DNA of 64,000 nucleotides from Plantactinospora endophytica (GTDB lineage: Bacteria; Actinomycetota; Actinomycetes; Mycobacteriales; Micromonosporaceae), in the NCBI RefSeq assembly GCF_016862915.1, contig NZ_BONW01000008.1, positions 62,001 to 126,000 on the forward strand, read 5' to 3'. Shown piece after piece: positions 43,901-51,132 of this stretch; the first letter of the stretch is position 1; each line of letters begins with the position of its first letter. The notes under the pieces were generated by a model. The model saw only the letters and a list, made by a program, of their open reading frames with translations. It had not been told where the DNA came from and did not search any database. The position numbers and the translations under genes are program-made.

Positions 43901-43986
43901 ACGCAGCACTGCCGTGCCGGACCCATCTCGATCCGGTGCCCGTCGAGGCGTACGTCGAGCTCGCCGAGCAGCCGAAACTCCAGCAC
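40942..43986 (-). CDS. SARP-type regulator: BTAD, NB-ARC and TPR domains
   Basis: The 1014-residue regulator has an OmpR-type DNA-binding domain (about 1-90, GTG start then LEFRLLGELDV), a BTAD (about 95-240), an NB-ARC/STAND ATPase with P-loop SGPAGVGKSS near residue 300 and LLVVLDDARSAAQV. C-terminal TPR-like helices (about 600-1000) contain repeats such as EARRIHQTALRACRRAGE. It belongs to the AfsR group but is only distantly similar to the regulator at 10675-14001. No biosynthetic cluster lies beside it. GGAGG precedes the GTG at longer than usual spacing. Confidence 0.9.
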   Translation of the reverse strand: MLEFRLLGELDVRLDGHRIEMGPARQCCVLVALLVEANELVSVDQLLDRVWGDRRPQRARETLYSYLSRLRQHLAPAGDVTVLRRPAGYRLTIEPETVDLHRFRGLVRQARSTSDDARALTLFDEALGLWRGEAFAHLETPWLSALRTALGQERFAAELDRCDIALRQGRHATLLPELTRRAGEHPLDERLAGQLMLALYRSGRQADALDHYSRLRHRLADTLGVDPRPELRQLHLRMLHTDPDLASPAGGGPEPAPAVPAPPRPHQLPPTVADFTGRSEAVGSLEAGLTGPADRLRVVALSGPAGVGKSSLAWHVAHRLRPEYPDGQLYADLRGSWPDAAEPFTVLGRFLRVLGLPDSLHSDSLEERASQFRDAVHDRRLLVVLDDARSAAQVRPLLPGGAPGAVIVTSRQRLTGLDGAGHLALATFAPDEAIRLLERVVGPGRAGTEPAAVAEIVRLCGYLPLAVRIAAARLAARPHWRLGQLAERLRDELGRLDELATDDLEVRASLALSYRALAEPARRMLRLLSLLDAPDVPAWTGAAMLDVPPGRAESLLESLVDACLLELHDPSDGEPRYAMHDLVRLFARERAADEESAQVRRDALERAFGAWLIRAEAVGAGLPTRTLAQITGPARRWQPAAPVGSVPDPVGWFDRERPAMSASIQQAATLGLADLAWNLAATTQPFYELRGMHDEARRIHQTALRACRRAGERRGEAVLLRNLADLWTSRPGADLRDKFDAAEAALGIFRLVDEPRGVADALWLCADVYRVTGRHREAEPLLAEAMSISVAAGYQLGECHALAQRAIISREQGRDEATRELGQRYLDLARRMGARRDESTALTLLGLTYGELDRPEPGQAYLRQAVAVAREIGDQVQETYALARLGALYAVLGHPSARHTLAAALARSQADGLAFGEAISLAGLGELELIDGRPRRAVALLRRVLQLLGDSRFHFLRARALTVLGHAYASVNDDVAAVSVWSAGYDLFRQIDNEPAAERVAALMPEIPVQGTCR

Positions 43987-44329
43987 CGTCCGCGAACCTC
44001 CACCAGGTCGGGGTAACCCTGGCCGCTACCCGGGTCGGCGACCGGTTCAAGGATCACACAACGGCCGGCCGCCCCCGATTCGCCGGTGCGGGTTCCCAGA
44101 TGGCAGCGGCGTGGCCGCGCCGCCACCACCTGGGCGGCCGGTGGTCGGAGCAGGGCGGGCCGGCCCGGCTCGTGGTGAGCCGGACCGACCGGCCGGAGTA
44201 CGGGTGTACGTGGTCGCCGTGCCGGGGTCATTTAGTATGGCGCCGGCTATCCGGAGCGTATCCCGGGAGGGGCCAGGATCACCGGCGTCGTTCCGTTGTC
44301 GGCGGAGTGGGTATTTCGTGGAGGGTCAC
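43987..44329. other. 343-base divergent spacer before htpG
   Basis: It separates the divergent SARP and htpG genes and has no ORF of its own. The only AT-rich element is TTTAGTAT, with TAGTAT at 44233-44238, a -10-like box about 92 bases before the htpG start; no good -35 box accompanies it. No CIRCE or HAIR-type heat-shock operator was recognised. Confidence 0.4.
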
Positions 44330-46243
44330 ATGAGCACCGGGACCGAGACTTTCGAGTTCCAGGCCGAGGCGCGTCAACTGCTACAGCTGATGGTCCATTC
44401 GATCTATTCGAACAAGGACATCTTCCTGCGGGAACTCATCTCCAACGCCTCCGACGCGCTCGACAAACTCAAGCTGGCGGCGTTCACCGACAAGGATCTG
44501 ACGGTCGACACGTCCGACCTGCACATCGCGATCGAGGTCGACCGCGAGGCGCGTACCCTCACCGTGCGGGACAACGGGATCGGGATGTCCCGGGACGAGG
44601 TGATCATCCTCATCGGCACCATCGCCAAGTCCGGCACGGCGGAACTCCTGGAAAAGATCAGGGAGTCCAAGGACGCGGCCGGCTCGCAGGACCTGATCGG
44701 ACAGTTCGGGGTCGGCTTCTACTCCAGCTTCATGGTCGCCGACAGGGTCACCCTGCTCACCCGGCGGGCGGGCGAGTCCACCGCCACCCGCTGGGAATCC
44801 GACGGCGGAGCCACCTACGCGGTGGAAACCGTCGACGACGCGCCGCAGGGCACCTCGGTCACCGTGCACCTCCGCCCGGAGGACAAGGAGGACCAGCTCT
44901 TCGACTACACGGCCGAGTGGAAGATCCGGGAGATCGTCAAGCGCTACTCGGACTTCATCGCCTGGCCGATCCGGATGGCGGTCGAGCGGACCGACAACGA
45001 CGGTGTCACGACCACCGAGTCCGAGACGCTCAACTCGATGAAGGCGCTCTGGGCGCGGTCGAAGGACGACGTCAAGGAGGACGAGTACAAGGAGTTCTAC
45101 CGGCACCTTAGCCACGACTGGACCGACCCGCTGGAGACCATCCACATGCGGGCCGAGGGGACCTTCGAGTACGAGACGCTGCTCTTCATCCCGTCGCACG
45201 CCCCGTACGACCTGTTCATGCGGGGTGCGAAGCGCGGCGTGCAGCTCTACGTCAAGCGGGTCTTCATCATGGACGACTGCCAGGAACTCATGCCGGAGTA
45301 CCTGCGCTTCGTCAAGGGCGTGGTGGACGCCCAGGACCTGTCGTTGAACATCTCCCGGGAGATCCTCCAGAAGGACCGGCACATCCAGTTGATGCGCCGC
45401 CGACTGGTCAAGAAGGTGCTCTCCACGGTCAAGGAGATGCAGGCGGGCGACGCCGAGCGGTACCGGACCTTCTGGACGGAGTTCGGCAAGGCCGTCAAGG
45501 AGGGCCTGCTCGACGACTTCGACAACCAGAGCACCATCCTGGAGATCTCCTCCTTCGCCTCGACCGCCGACCCGGAGCAGTTGACCACCCTCGCCCAGTA
45601 CGTCGAGCGGATGAAGGAGGGACAGACCGACATCTACTACTCCACCGGCGAGTCCCGCACCATGATCGAGAACTCGCCGCACATGGAGGCGTTCCGGGCC
45701 AAGGGCTACGAGGTACTGCTGCTCACCGACCCGATCGACGAGATGTGGGTCTCCTCGGTGCCGAACTTCGACGGGAAGACGTTCCAGTCGATCGCAAAGG
45801 GTCAGGTCGACCTCGACACCGACGAGGAGAAGGAGAACGCCGGCCCGGAGCGCGAGCAGCAGGAGAAGGACTTCGCCGACCTGCTCGGCTGGCTGACCGG
45901 CCAACTCGGGGAGAACGTCAAGGAGGTACGGCTGTCGTCCCGGCTCACCACCTCGCCGGCCTGCATCGTCGGCGATTCCCAGGACATGACCCCGACCCTG
46001 GAGAAGATGTACCGGGCGATGGGGCAGGAGGTGCCGGCGGTGAAGCGGATCCTGGAGCTGAACCCGACACACCCGCTGGTGACCGGGCTGCGCGAGGCAC
46101 ACGGGAAGCGCAGCGATGATCCGGCGGTCGCCGAGACCGCCGAACTGCTGTACGGGATGGCGCTGCTCGCCGAGGGCGGCGAACTCGGCGACCCGGCCCG
46201 GTTCACCCGACTGCTCGCCGAGCGCCTCGCCCGTACCCTCTGA
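44330..46243 (+). CDS. htpG: Molecular chaperone HtpG (Hsp90)
   Basis: The 637-residue protein has the full length and order of bacterial Hsp90. It has an N-terminal GHKL ATPase domain (EARQLLQLMVHSIYSNKDIF, NASDALDKL, DNGIGMSRDE, GQFGVGFYSSF), a middle domain with QLYVKRVFIMDD and LSLNISREILQ, and a C-terminal dimer domain with SSRLTTSPACIV. ATG at 44330 has GGAGG 7 bases upstream. It is monocistronic, followed by a hairpin at 46278-46311. It refolds client proteins in the cytosol. Confidence 0.98.
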   Translation: MSTGTETFEFQAEARQLLQLMVHSIYSNKDIFLRELISNASDALDKLKLAAFTDKDLTVDTSDLHIAIEVDREARTLTVRDNGIGMSRDEVIILIGTIAKSGTAELLEKIRESKDAAGSQDLIGQFGVGFYSSFMVADRVTLLTRRAGESTATRWESDGGATYAVETVDDAPQGTSVTVHLRPEDKEDQLFDYTAEWKIREIVKRYSDFIAWPIRMAVERTDNDGVTTTESETLNSMKALWARSKDDVKEDEYKEFYRHLSHDWTDPLETIHMRAEGTFEYETLLFIPSHAPYDLFMRGAKRGVQLYVKRVFIMDDCQELMPEYLRFVKGVVDAQDLSLNISREILQKDRHIQLMRRRLVKKVLSTVKEMQAGDAERYRTFWTEFGKAVKEGLLDDFDNQSTILEISSFASTADPEQLTTLAQYVERMKEGQTDIYYSTGESRTMIENSPHMEAFRAKGYEVLLLTDPIDEMWVSSVPNFDGKTFQSIAKGQVDLDTDEEKENAGPEREQQEKDFADLLGWLTGQLGENVKEVRLSSRLTTSPACIVGDSQDMTPTLEKMYRAMGQEVPAVKRILELNPTHPLVTGLREAHGKRSDDPAVAETAELLYGMALLAEGGELGDPARFTRLLAERLARTL

Positions 46244-46277
46244 AACCCGACATCCGGTCCGAACCCGGCCGGCGGCA

Positions 46278-46311
46278 GCGGGCGACCCGGCGTCAGTTCC
46301 GGGCCGCCCGC
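46278..46311 (+). terminator. Hairpin after htpG
   Basis: GCGGGCGACCCGG (46278-46290) pairs with CCGGGCCGCCCGC (46299-46311), twelve of thirteen positions, around an 8-base loop. It starts 34 bases behind the htpG stop. No U-tract is present. Confidence 0.7.
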
Positions 46312-46422
46312 GCCCGGCGTTGCGGTCGGCGTCCGGCATGGCGGTCCGGACCGGGTACGGCGGTTTCCGGGCCCCTCTGAGTCGGGCATGGCGGGCCGGA
46401 CGGCTGGGTAAGGACCAGCCCC

Positions 46423-47400
46423 ATGAGCAGTACGCTGACCGCCCCGCCCGCCGCCGCCCCGACATCCGACCCGGCCGTGGCCCCGGCCCGGGTGGGCCGG
46501 GTCGCGGTCGTCGCGCACCGGAAGAAGTCCCTCGGCGGCGGGCTCGACGAACTCCGCTCCCGGCTGCGCGGCGCCGGGATCGAGGACCTGCTCTGGTACG
46601 AGGTGCCGAAGAGCCGCAAGGCGCCGAAGAAGGTGCGCAAGGCGCTCGACAAGGGTGCCGAACTGGTCTTCGTCTGGGGCGGGGACGGCATGGTGCAGCG
46701 CTGCTCCGACGCGCTCGCCGGCTCCGACGCGGCGCTCGCCATCCTGCCCGCCGGTACCGCGAACCTGCTCGCCACCAACCTCGGCATCCCGGAGGACCTG
46801 GCCGACGCGGTACGGATCGGGCTGACCGGGCCACGTCGGCGGATCGACCTCGGACGGCTCGGCGGTGAGCACTTCGCGGTGATGGCCGGCGCCGGCTTCG
46901 ACGGAGAACTGATCCGCGACGCGGACCGCGACCTGAAGGACCGACTGGGCCGGCTGGCGTACGTCTGGACCGGGCTGCGGCACGTCCGGAGCGAGTCCAC
47001 CGGGATGCGGATCCGAGTGGACGGCGCGGACTGGTTCGACGGCGAGGCGAGCTGCGTACTCTTCGGCAACGTCGGCACGATCACCGGCGGCATTCCCGCC
47101 TTCGACGACGCCCGTCCCGACGACGGCTGCCTGGAGGTCGGAGTGGCGACCGCCAGCGGCGTACTCGACTGGGCCCGTACCCTCGGTCGGATGGCCGTCG
47201 GGCGGTCGGACTCCTCGCCGTTCGTCCGGATCACCCGGGGGCGCAAGATCAGCGTCCGGTTCGCCGAGCCGATGAGGTACGAGCTGGACGGTGGCGCCCG
47301 CGAACGGGTCAACCGGCTGAAGGCCCGGGTCGCGCCGGGCGCGCTGACGGTCTGCGTACCCGACGACCCGGAGGTCCGGGTAGCCGGGACCGCGGACTGA
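46423..47400 (+). CDS. Diacylglycerol/lipid kinase family protein (DagK-like)
   Basis: The 325-residue protein has the DAGK catalytic landmarks. RVAVVAHRKKSLGGG is the first strand and FVWGGDGMVQRC the nucleotide-binding GGDG loop. ILPAGTANLLATNLGIP follows, and later VMAGAGFDGELIRDADR. It should phosphorylate a lipid at the inner membrane face using ATP. ATG at 46423 with AAGGA upstream. The first 25 residues are Ala/Pro-rich and probably disordered. It stands alone between htpG and a convergent HAD gene. Confidence 0.9.
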   Translation: MSSTLTAPPAAAPTSDPAVAPARVGRVAVVAHRKKSLGGGLDELRSRLRGAGIEDLLWYEVPKSRKAPKKVRKALDKGAELVFVWGGDGMVQRCSDALAGSDAALAILPAGTANLLATNLGIPEDLADAVRIGLTGPRRRIDLGRLGGEHFAVMAGAGFDGELIRDADRDLKDRLGRLAYVWTGLRHVRSESTGMRIRVDGADWFDGEASCVLFGNVGTITGGIPAFDDARPDDGCLEVGVATASGVLDWARTLGRMAVGRSDSSPFVRITRGRKISVRFAEPMRYELDGGARERVNRLKARVAPGALTVCVPDDPEVRVAGTAD

Positions 47401-47476
47401 CCCAGGCGGTGCCGCCGCCCTCCCCGGCCGCCGGAGGGTGCCGTCGGCCACCCGGTGCACCGGCAGCGCCGACGGG

Positions 47477-48232
47477 TTATCCGGTTACCGGGGTGGAGCC
47501 GGCGAGCTGGCCGTCGTCGGCCTGTTCGATGCGCAGCCGGTTGGGCAGGTCGAGGATCGAGCCGAGCCGCCGGGCGTCGGGCACCGCGCTCCGGTGCTCC
47601 GGGTCGATCAGGTACGCCGTCATGCCCGCCTGTTCCGGGCCGACGAAGTCGGGCTGGTAGGTGTCGCCGACGAAGACCGCCGACTCGGCGTCGATGCCGA
47701 GCAGGTCCAGGGCGGCGGCGTAGATCCGGGGGTGCGGCTTGCGCCAGCCCAGCTCGACGGAGGTGACGACGGCGTCGAAGTAGGGCCGCAGCCCCATCGC
47801 CGTGAGGTGGTTGGGGACCAGGTCCGGCTGGTGCGTGTTGGTCACCACCGCCAGCCGGTGGTCGCGGTGCAGGTCGCGGACCAGTTCGGCGACGCCGGTG
47901 GGGTAGCGGACCCCGGTGTTCCACTCCCGGATGTATTCGGTGACGAACGCGTCGACCTCGTCGGCCGCCGGTCGCCGGTCGAGGACGTCGGCGAGGAACG
48001 CCGTACCGACCTCGGTCATCGAGAACTCGGAGTCGTCCCGGTCGCTGCGCCGGTCGAACGCGGTCATCGTCCCGCTGATGGCGGTCAGGAAGTCGGCGTA
48101 GTCCAGGTCGGCGCCGAGCCCTCGGAGCAGCTCGTGCGAGCCGGCGTAGCCCTGCTCGGTGCGGCTCGCCGAATAGTCGACGAGGGTGCCGAAGAAGTCG
48201 AAGAGGATGTGCGTGCGGCCGGCGGATTGCAT
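47477..48232 (-). CDS. HAD family hydrolase
   Basis: The 251-residue phosphatase has HAD motifs: motif I LFDFFGTLVDY near residue 8 (nucleophile Asp), motif II VVTNTHQPD, Lys in WRKPHPRIY and motif IV VFVGDTYQPDF. The helical cap between motifs I and II is of the C1 type seen in haloacid dehalogenase and phosphoglycolate-phosphatase relatives. The second Asp of motif I (DxD) is Phe here (DFFGT), which would weaken standard phosphatase chemistry. ATG at 48232 or GTG at 48235 is possible. Confidence 0.88.
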   Translation of the reverse strand: MQSAGRTHILFDFFGTLVDYSASRTEQGYAGSHELLRGLGADLDYADFLTAISGTMTAFDRRSDRDDSEFSMTEVGTAFLADVLDRRPAADEVDAFVTEYIREWNTGVRYPTGVAELVRDLHRDHRLAVVTNTHQPDLVPNHLTAMGLRPYFDAVVTSVELGWRKPHPRIYAAALDLLGIDAESAVFVGDTYQPDFVGPEQAGMTAYLIDPEHRSAVPDARRLGSILDLPNRLRIEQADDGQLAGSTPVTG

Positions 48233-48367
48233 CACGACATCATCTCCCGACCACTGTCGCCGGGATTCCTCGGTCGTCGCCAACGCGATCCGTCCGGCTG
48301 GCGCAAACGAGATCCTTCCGGCCGCCGGTGGCGCGGGAAATCGATCGGCGGGGACCTGACCTCCGCG

Positions 48368-48373
48368 TATAGT
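48368..48373 (+). promoter_or_regulatory. -10 box TATAGT upstream of smpB
   Basis: TATAGT is a near-consensus -10 hexamer in a GC-rich spacer, 20 bases before the GTG used for smpB. No clear -35 accompanies it. Transcription would start near 48380, just before the GTG. Confidence 0.5.
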
Positions 48374-48393
48374 CTGGCTGCCCGGCGGGCGCA

Positions 48394-48942
48394 GTGGCCC
48401 GGCCGGGGTCGGGTCGAGTCGAGTTCGGGGAGGTCGTCGCGTCCAGGGAAGGCGAGCGCCGGCTCATCGCCTCGAACAAGAAGGCCCGGCACGAGTACGC
48501 GATCCTCAAGACGTACGAGGCGGGTCTCGTGCTGCGCGGCACCGAGGTCAAGTCGCTGCGTTCCGGCCACGCGTCACTGGTCAACGCGTTCGCCCAGGAG
48601 CGGGACGGCGAGCTGTGGCTCTACGGGCTGCACATCGCCGAGTACGCGTACGGGACGTGGACGAACCACCAGCCGAAGCGGATGCGGAAGCTGCTGCTCC
48701 GCCGAGTGGAGATCAACAAGATCCTCGACCGGATCCACGATCCCGGCCTGACGCTGGTGCCGTTGTCGCTGTACTTCGCGGACGGTTGGGCAAAGGTCGA
48801 GCTGGGCATCGCGCGCGGCAAGCGGTCGTTCGACAAGCGGCAGGCGATGGCGGAGCGGGACGCCAACCGGGAGATAGCCCGGGAGTTGGGCCGGCACCTC
48901 AAGGGCATGCCCCGGCGCCCTCGGCCGACCGGCCGCTCCTGA
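48394..48942 (+). CDS. smpB: SsrA-binding protein SmpB
   Basis: The 182-residue protein matches SmpB from [14 protein letters not shown] onward, with [38 protein letters not shown] and a basic tail. SmpB binds tmRNA and rescues stalled ribosomes. The start is odd: homologues begin about 7-10 residues before the ASNKKARH motif, but here that position has GTC GTC GCG behind a perfect GGGGAGG (48427-48433) and no standard start codon. The nearest in-frame start is GTG at 48394, giving about 15 extra residues. No tmRNA gene is seen downstream. Confidence 0.93.
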   Translation: MARPGSGRVEFGEVVASREGERRLIASNKKARHEYAILKTYEAGLVLRGTEVKSLRSGHASLVNAFAQERDGELWLYGLHIAEYAYGTWTNHQPKRMRKLLLRRVEINKILDRIHDPGLTLVPLSLYFADGWAKVELGIARGKRSFDKRQAMAERDANREIARELGRHLKGMPRRPRPTGRS

Positions 48943-48953
48943 CCTGACCTGAC
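48939..48953. repeat. CTGAC pentamer repeat starting at the smpB stop codon
   Basis: CTGAC is repeated three times from 48939 and decays into CAGAC-CGAC-CGAC. The first unit contains the smpB TGA (48940-48942). Confidence 0.7.
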
Positions 48954-49036
48954 CAGACCGACCGACCTGCCTCGCTCGACGTTCACCCACCGTCGCCCTG
49001 GCCGGCAAGGTCGGCGCGCTCGCAGTCGGCGTGTGG

Positions 49037-49522
49037 TTATCCGACGACCCTGGCCAGGAGGGCGGCCAGGCTGACCGTGGTGCGGTCGATCTTCTCCGCG
49101 AGCGTGATGGTCTCGTCGAGACGGCGCCCGGCGTCCTTCTTCCCCCGAAGGTAGAGCGAGCAGGCCAGATCGGCACAGATGTACGCCCCCACGGAGTTGC
49201 CCTGCCGGCCGTCCCGACCGGCCTTGCGCGCGGTCATCAACGAGACGCCGTCTCCGGTGTGGGTGGTCAGGCACAGCGAACACATGCTGCGGCGGACCCG
49301 TCCGGTCTGCGGCGCGACCCGCAGCGCGACGCCGAGGAGTCCCGGGCCGGGCTCGGCGACCAGGTAGGCCCGCTCGTCGGCGCCGGGGTCCCGCCATCCG
49401 AAGAAGTCGAGGTCGGCCCAGGGGCGCTCGTCCAGATCGCGAGGCACGGCGAGGCGCTTCGCCTCGCCCTTCGTGCAGTTGACGAACGAGGCGCGGATGA
49501 CCGACTCGGTTAGGGGTAGCAT
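49037..49522 (-). CDS. FBP domain protein (EF-G-binding zinc protein, FusB-related)
   Basis: This 161-residue protein has a C-terminal four-Cys treble-clef zinc site: CSLC, then CADLAC, flanking TGDGVSLMTARKAGRDG and NSVGAYI. This is the FBP domain shared with the FusB family that binds elongation factor G and frees it from the ribosome. Whether this one confers fusidic-acid tolerance is unknown. ATG at 49522 has TAGGCT 7 bases upstream, so the message is probably leaderless. The start codon is 9 bases from a 17-bp inverted repeat shared with the divergent TetR gene. Confidence 0.85.
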   Translation of the reverse strand: MLPLTESVIRASFVNCTKGEAKRLAVPRDLDERPWADLDFFGWRDPGADERAYLVAEPGPGLLGVALRVAPQTGRVRRSMCSLCLTTHTGDGVSLMTARKAGRDGRQGNSVGAYICADLACSLYLRGKKDAGRRLDETITLAEKIDRTTVSLAALLARVVG

Positions 49523-49530
49523 AGGAACCA

Positions 49531-49547
49531 GCCTAGCTCTCCTAGGC
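49531..49547. promoter_or_regulatory. 17-bp inverted repeat between FBP and TetR genes
   Basis: GCCTAG-CTCTC-CTAGGC is a perfect inverted repeat. It overlaps the putative -10 (TAGGCT on the minus strand) of the FBP gene, and a half-site CTAGGT recurs at 49562-49567. It is a probable operator of the divergent TetR regulator. Confidence 0.65.
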
Positions 49548-49582
49548 AACCGGATAACTTCTCTAGGTGTGGGATGGGTGGT

Positions 49583-50158
49583 ATGACACGTGCCGGGCTG
49601 ACCGCCGAGCGCCTGACCCTGGCGGCGGCGGAACTGGCCGACGAGGCCGGCCTCGAAAACGTGACCGTCTCCGCGCTGGCCCGCCGCTTCGGGGTCAAGG
49701 ACGCGAGTCTCTACTCCCACCTCAGGAACGCCCGTGACCTGCGGGTTCGGCTGGCGACGCTGGCCCTGACGGAACTCGCCGACCGGGCCGCCGCCGCACT
49801 CGCCGGTCGCGCGGGCCGGGACGCGCTGGTGGCCTTCGCCGACGCCTACCGGGACTATGCGGGCCAACACCCGGGCCGGTACGCCGCGGCACAGTTGGAC
49901 CTCGATCCGGAGACGGAGACGGCAGCCGCGGACGCGGCCCGCCGGCACGCGGAGATGACCCGGGCGATCCTGCGCGGCTACCGGCTCCCCGAGCCCGACC
50001 AGACCGATGCGGTACGCATGCTGCACGGCGCCTTCCACGGTTACGTGTCGCTGGAGCGGATGGGCGGGTTCCGGCACCACCCGCGCCCGGCGGACGCCTC
50101 CTGGTCCCGGATGCTGGACGCCCTGGACGCCGTGCTCCGGAACTGGCCGCCACAGTGA
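49583..50158 (+). CDS. TetR/AcrR family regulator with WHG-type C-terminal domain
   Basis: The 191-residue regulator has an HTH TAERLTLAAAELADEAGL, then VTVSALARRFGVKDASLYSHL. The C-terminal domain has LHGAFHGYVSLERMGGF, typical of the TetR_C/WHG subgroup. ATG at 49583 is preferred because homologues begin close to TRAGLTAERL; ATG at 49574 is possible. It is divergent from the FBP gene and shares a palindromic spacer with it. Confidence 0.88.
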   Translation: MTRAGLTAERLTLAAAELADEAGLENVTVSALARRFGVKDASLYSHLRNARDLRVRLATLALTELADRAAAALAGRAGRDALVAFADAYRDYAGQHPGRYAAAQLDLDPETETAAADAARRHAEMTRAILRGYRLPEPDQTDAVRMLHGAFHGYVSLERMGGFRHHPRPADASWSRMLDALDAVLRNWPPQ

Positions 50159-50305
50159 GCCGCCGAGAACGGTGATCTCGACGCCGAGGCAGTGCGGGAT
50201 GGCCGGCAGTCCGGGCCACCCTGCGGGCCCGAGACCCCGCCGATCCGTGCTCCGCACGGTTCCGGGACCTCCGGTCCTGCCGAGCTTGGCGGGTAATGTC
50301 CCACC

Positions 50306-51103
50306 GTGACCGACATCGATCGTGAACTCCTGCGTGCCACGTTCGGCCAGGACGCGGATCTCTACGACCGGGCACGCCCCGGCTATCCGGACCAGATGTT
50401 CGCCGACCTGGTCGCGCTGGCCGGGCTGGGTCCGCAGTCCCGCGTGCTGGAGATCGGCTGCGGCACCGGACAGGCCACCCGGCCGCTCGCGCGGCTCGGT
50501 TGCACCGTCGTCGCCGTCGAACTCAGCGCGGAGATGGCCGCCGTCGCCAGACGCCACCTCCGCGACTTCCCGAACGTCACCGTCGAGGTGGCCGCGTTCG
50601 AGGAGTGGACACCGCCCCTCACCCCCTTCGACCTCGTCGTCTCGGCGACCGCGTTCCACTGGATCGACCCGGACGTCCGGGTCGGCAAATCGGCGGACGT
50701 GCTGCGTCTCGGGGGAACCCTGGCCCTGATCCACTCCGAGCATGTCGCCGGTGGCACGGAACGGTTCTTCGTCGACGCCCAGGGCTGCTACGAACGCTTC
50801 GACCCGAGGACGCCTCCGGGGCTGCGCCAGACACCCGCCGCCGACATCCCCGACGATCCGAGCGAGTTCGACCGCTCCGGTCGCTTCGGCCCCGCCCGGT
50901 TCCGCCGCTACGAATGGGAGCAGACCTATTCCACCCGCGCCTACCTCGACCTGCTCATGACCTATTCCGGCACCCGCTCGCTGCCGCGACCGGCACGCGA
51001 AGGGCTGCTCGAATGCCTCGCCGGTCTCGTCGACCGGGACCACGACGGCCAGGTCAGCAAGCGGTATCTCACCCGGCTGACCCTCGGGCAAAAGACAGCC
51101 TGA
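50306..51103 (+). CDS. Class I SAM-dependent methyltransferase
   Basis: The 265-residue enzyme has the SAM-binding motif I VLEIGCGTGQATR near residue 48, the acidic end of strand two in VAVELSAEM, and motif IV FDLVVSATAFHWID. Its start region FGQDADLYDRARPGYP is typical of UbiE/YcgJ-like methyltransferases. The acceptor substrate is unknown. The GTG start at 50306 has TAATGT 6 bases upstream and no ribosome site, suggesting leaderless translation. It is followed after 29 bases by a GDSL hydrolase gene, possibly in one transcript. Confidence 0.9.
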   Translation: MTDIDRELLRATFGQDADLYDRARPGYPDQMFADLVALAGLGPQSRVLEIGCGTGQATRPLARLGCTVVAVELSAEMAAVARRHLRDFPNVTVEVAAFEEWTPPLTPFDLVVSATAFHWIDPDVRVGKSADVLRLGGTLALIHSEHVAGGTERFFVDAQGCYERFDPRTPPGLRQTPAADIPDDPSEFDRSGRFGPARFRRYEWEQTYSTRAYLDLLMTYSGTRSLPRPAREGLLECLAGLVDRDHDGQVSKRYLTRLTLGQKTA

Positions 51104-51132
51104 CCGCGACCGGTGCTGGGGAGGACGACGAC

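Noticed and set aside
44233-44329. Heat-shock operator (CIRCE or HAIR) upstream of htpG
   Set aside because: No inverted repeat matching either element was found in the spacer; only a -10-like TAGTAT is visible.
48943-49036. tmRNA (ssrA) gene next to smpB
   Set aside because: The 94-base spacer is too short and shows no tRNA-like ends or tag frame. The smpB-adjacent ssrA seen in other genomes is not here.
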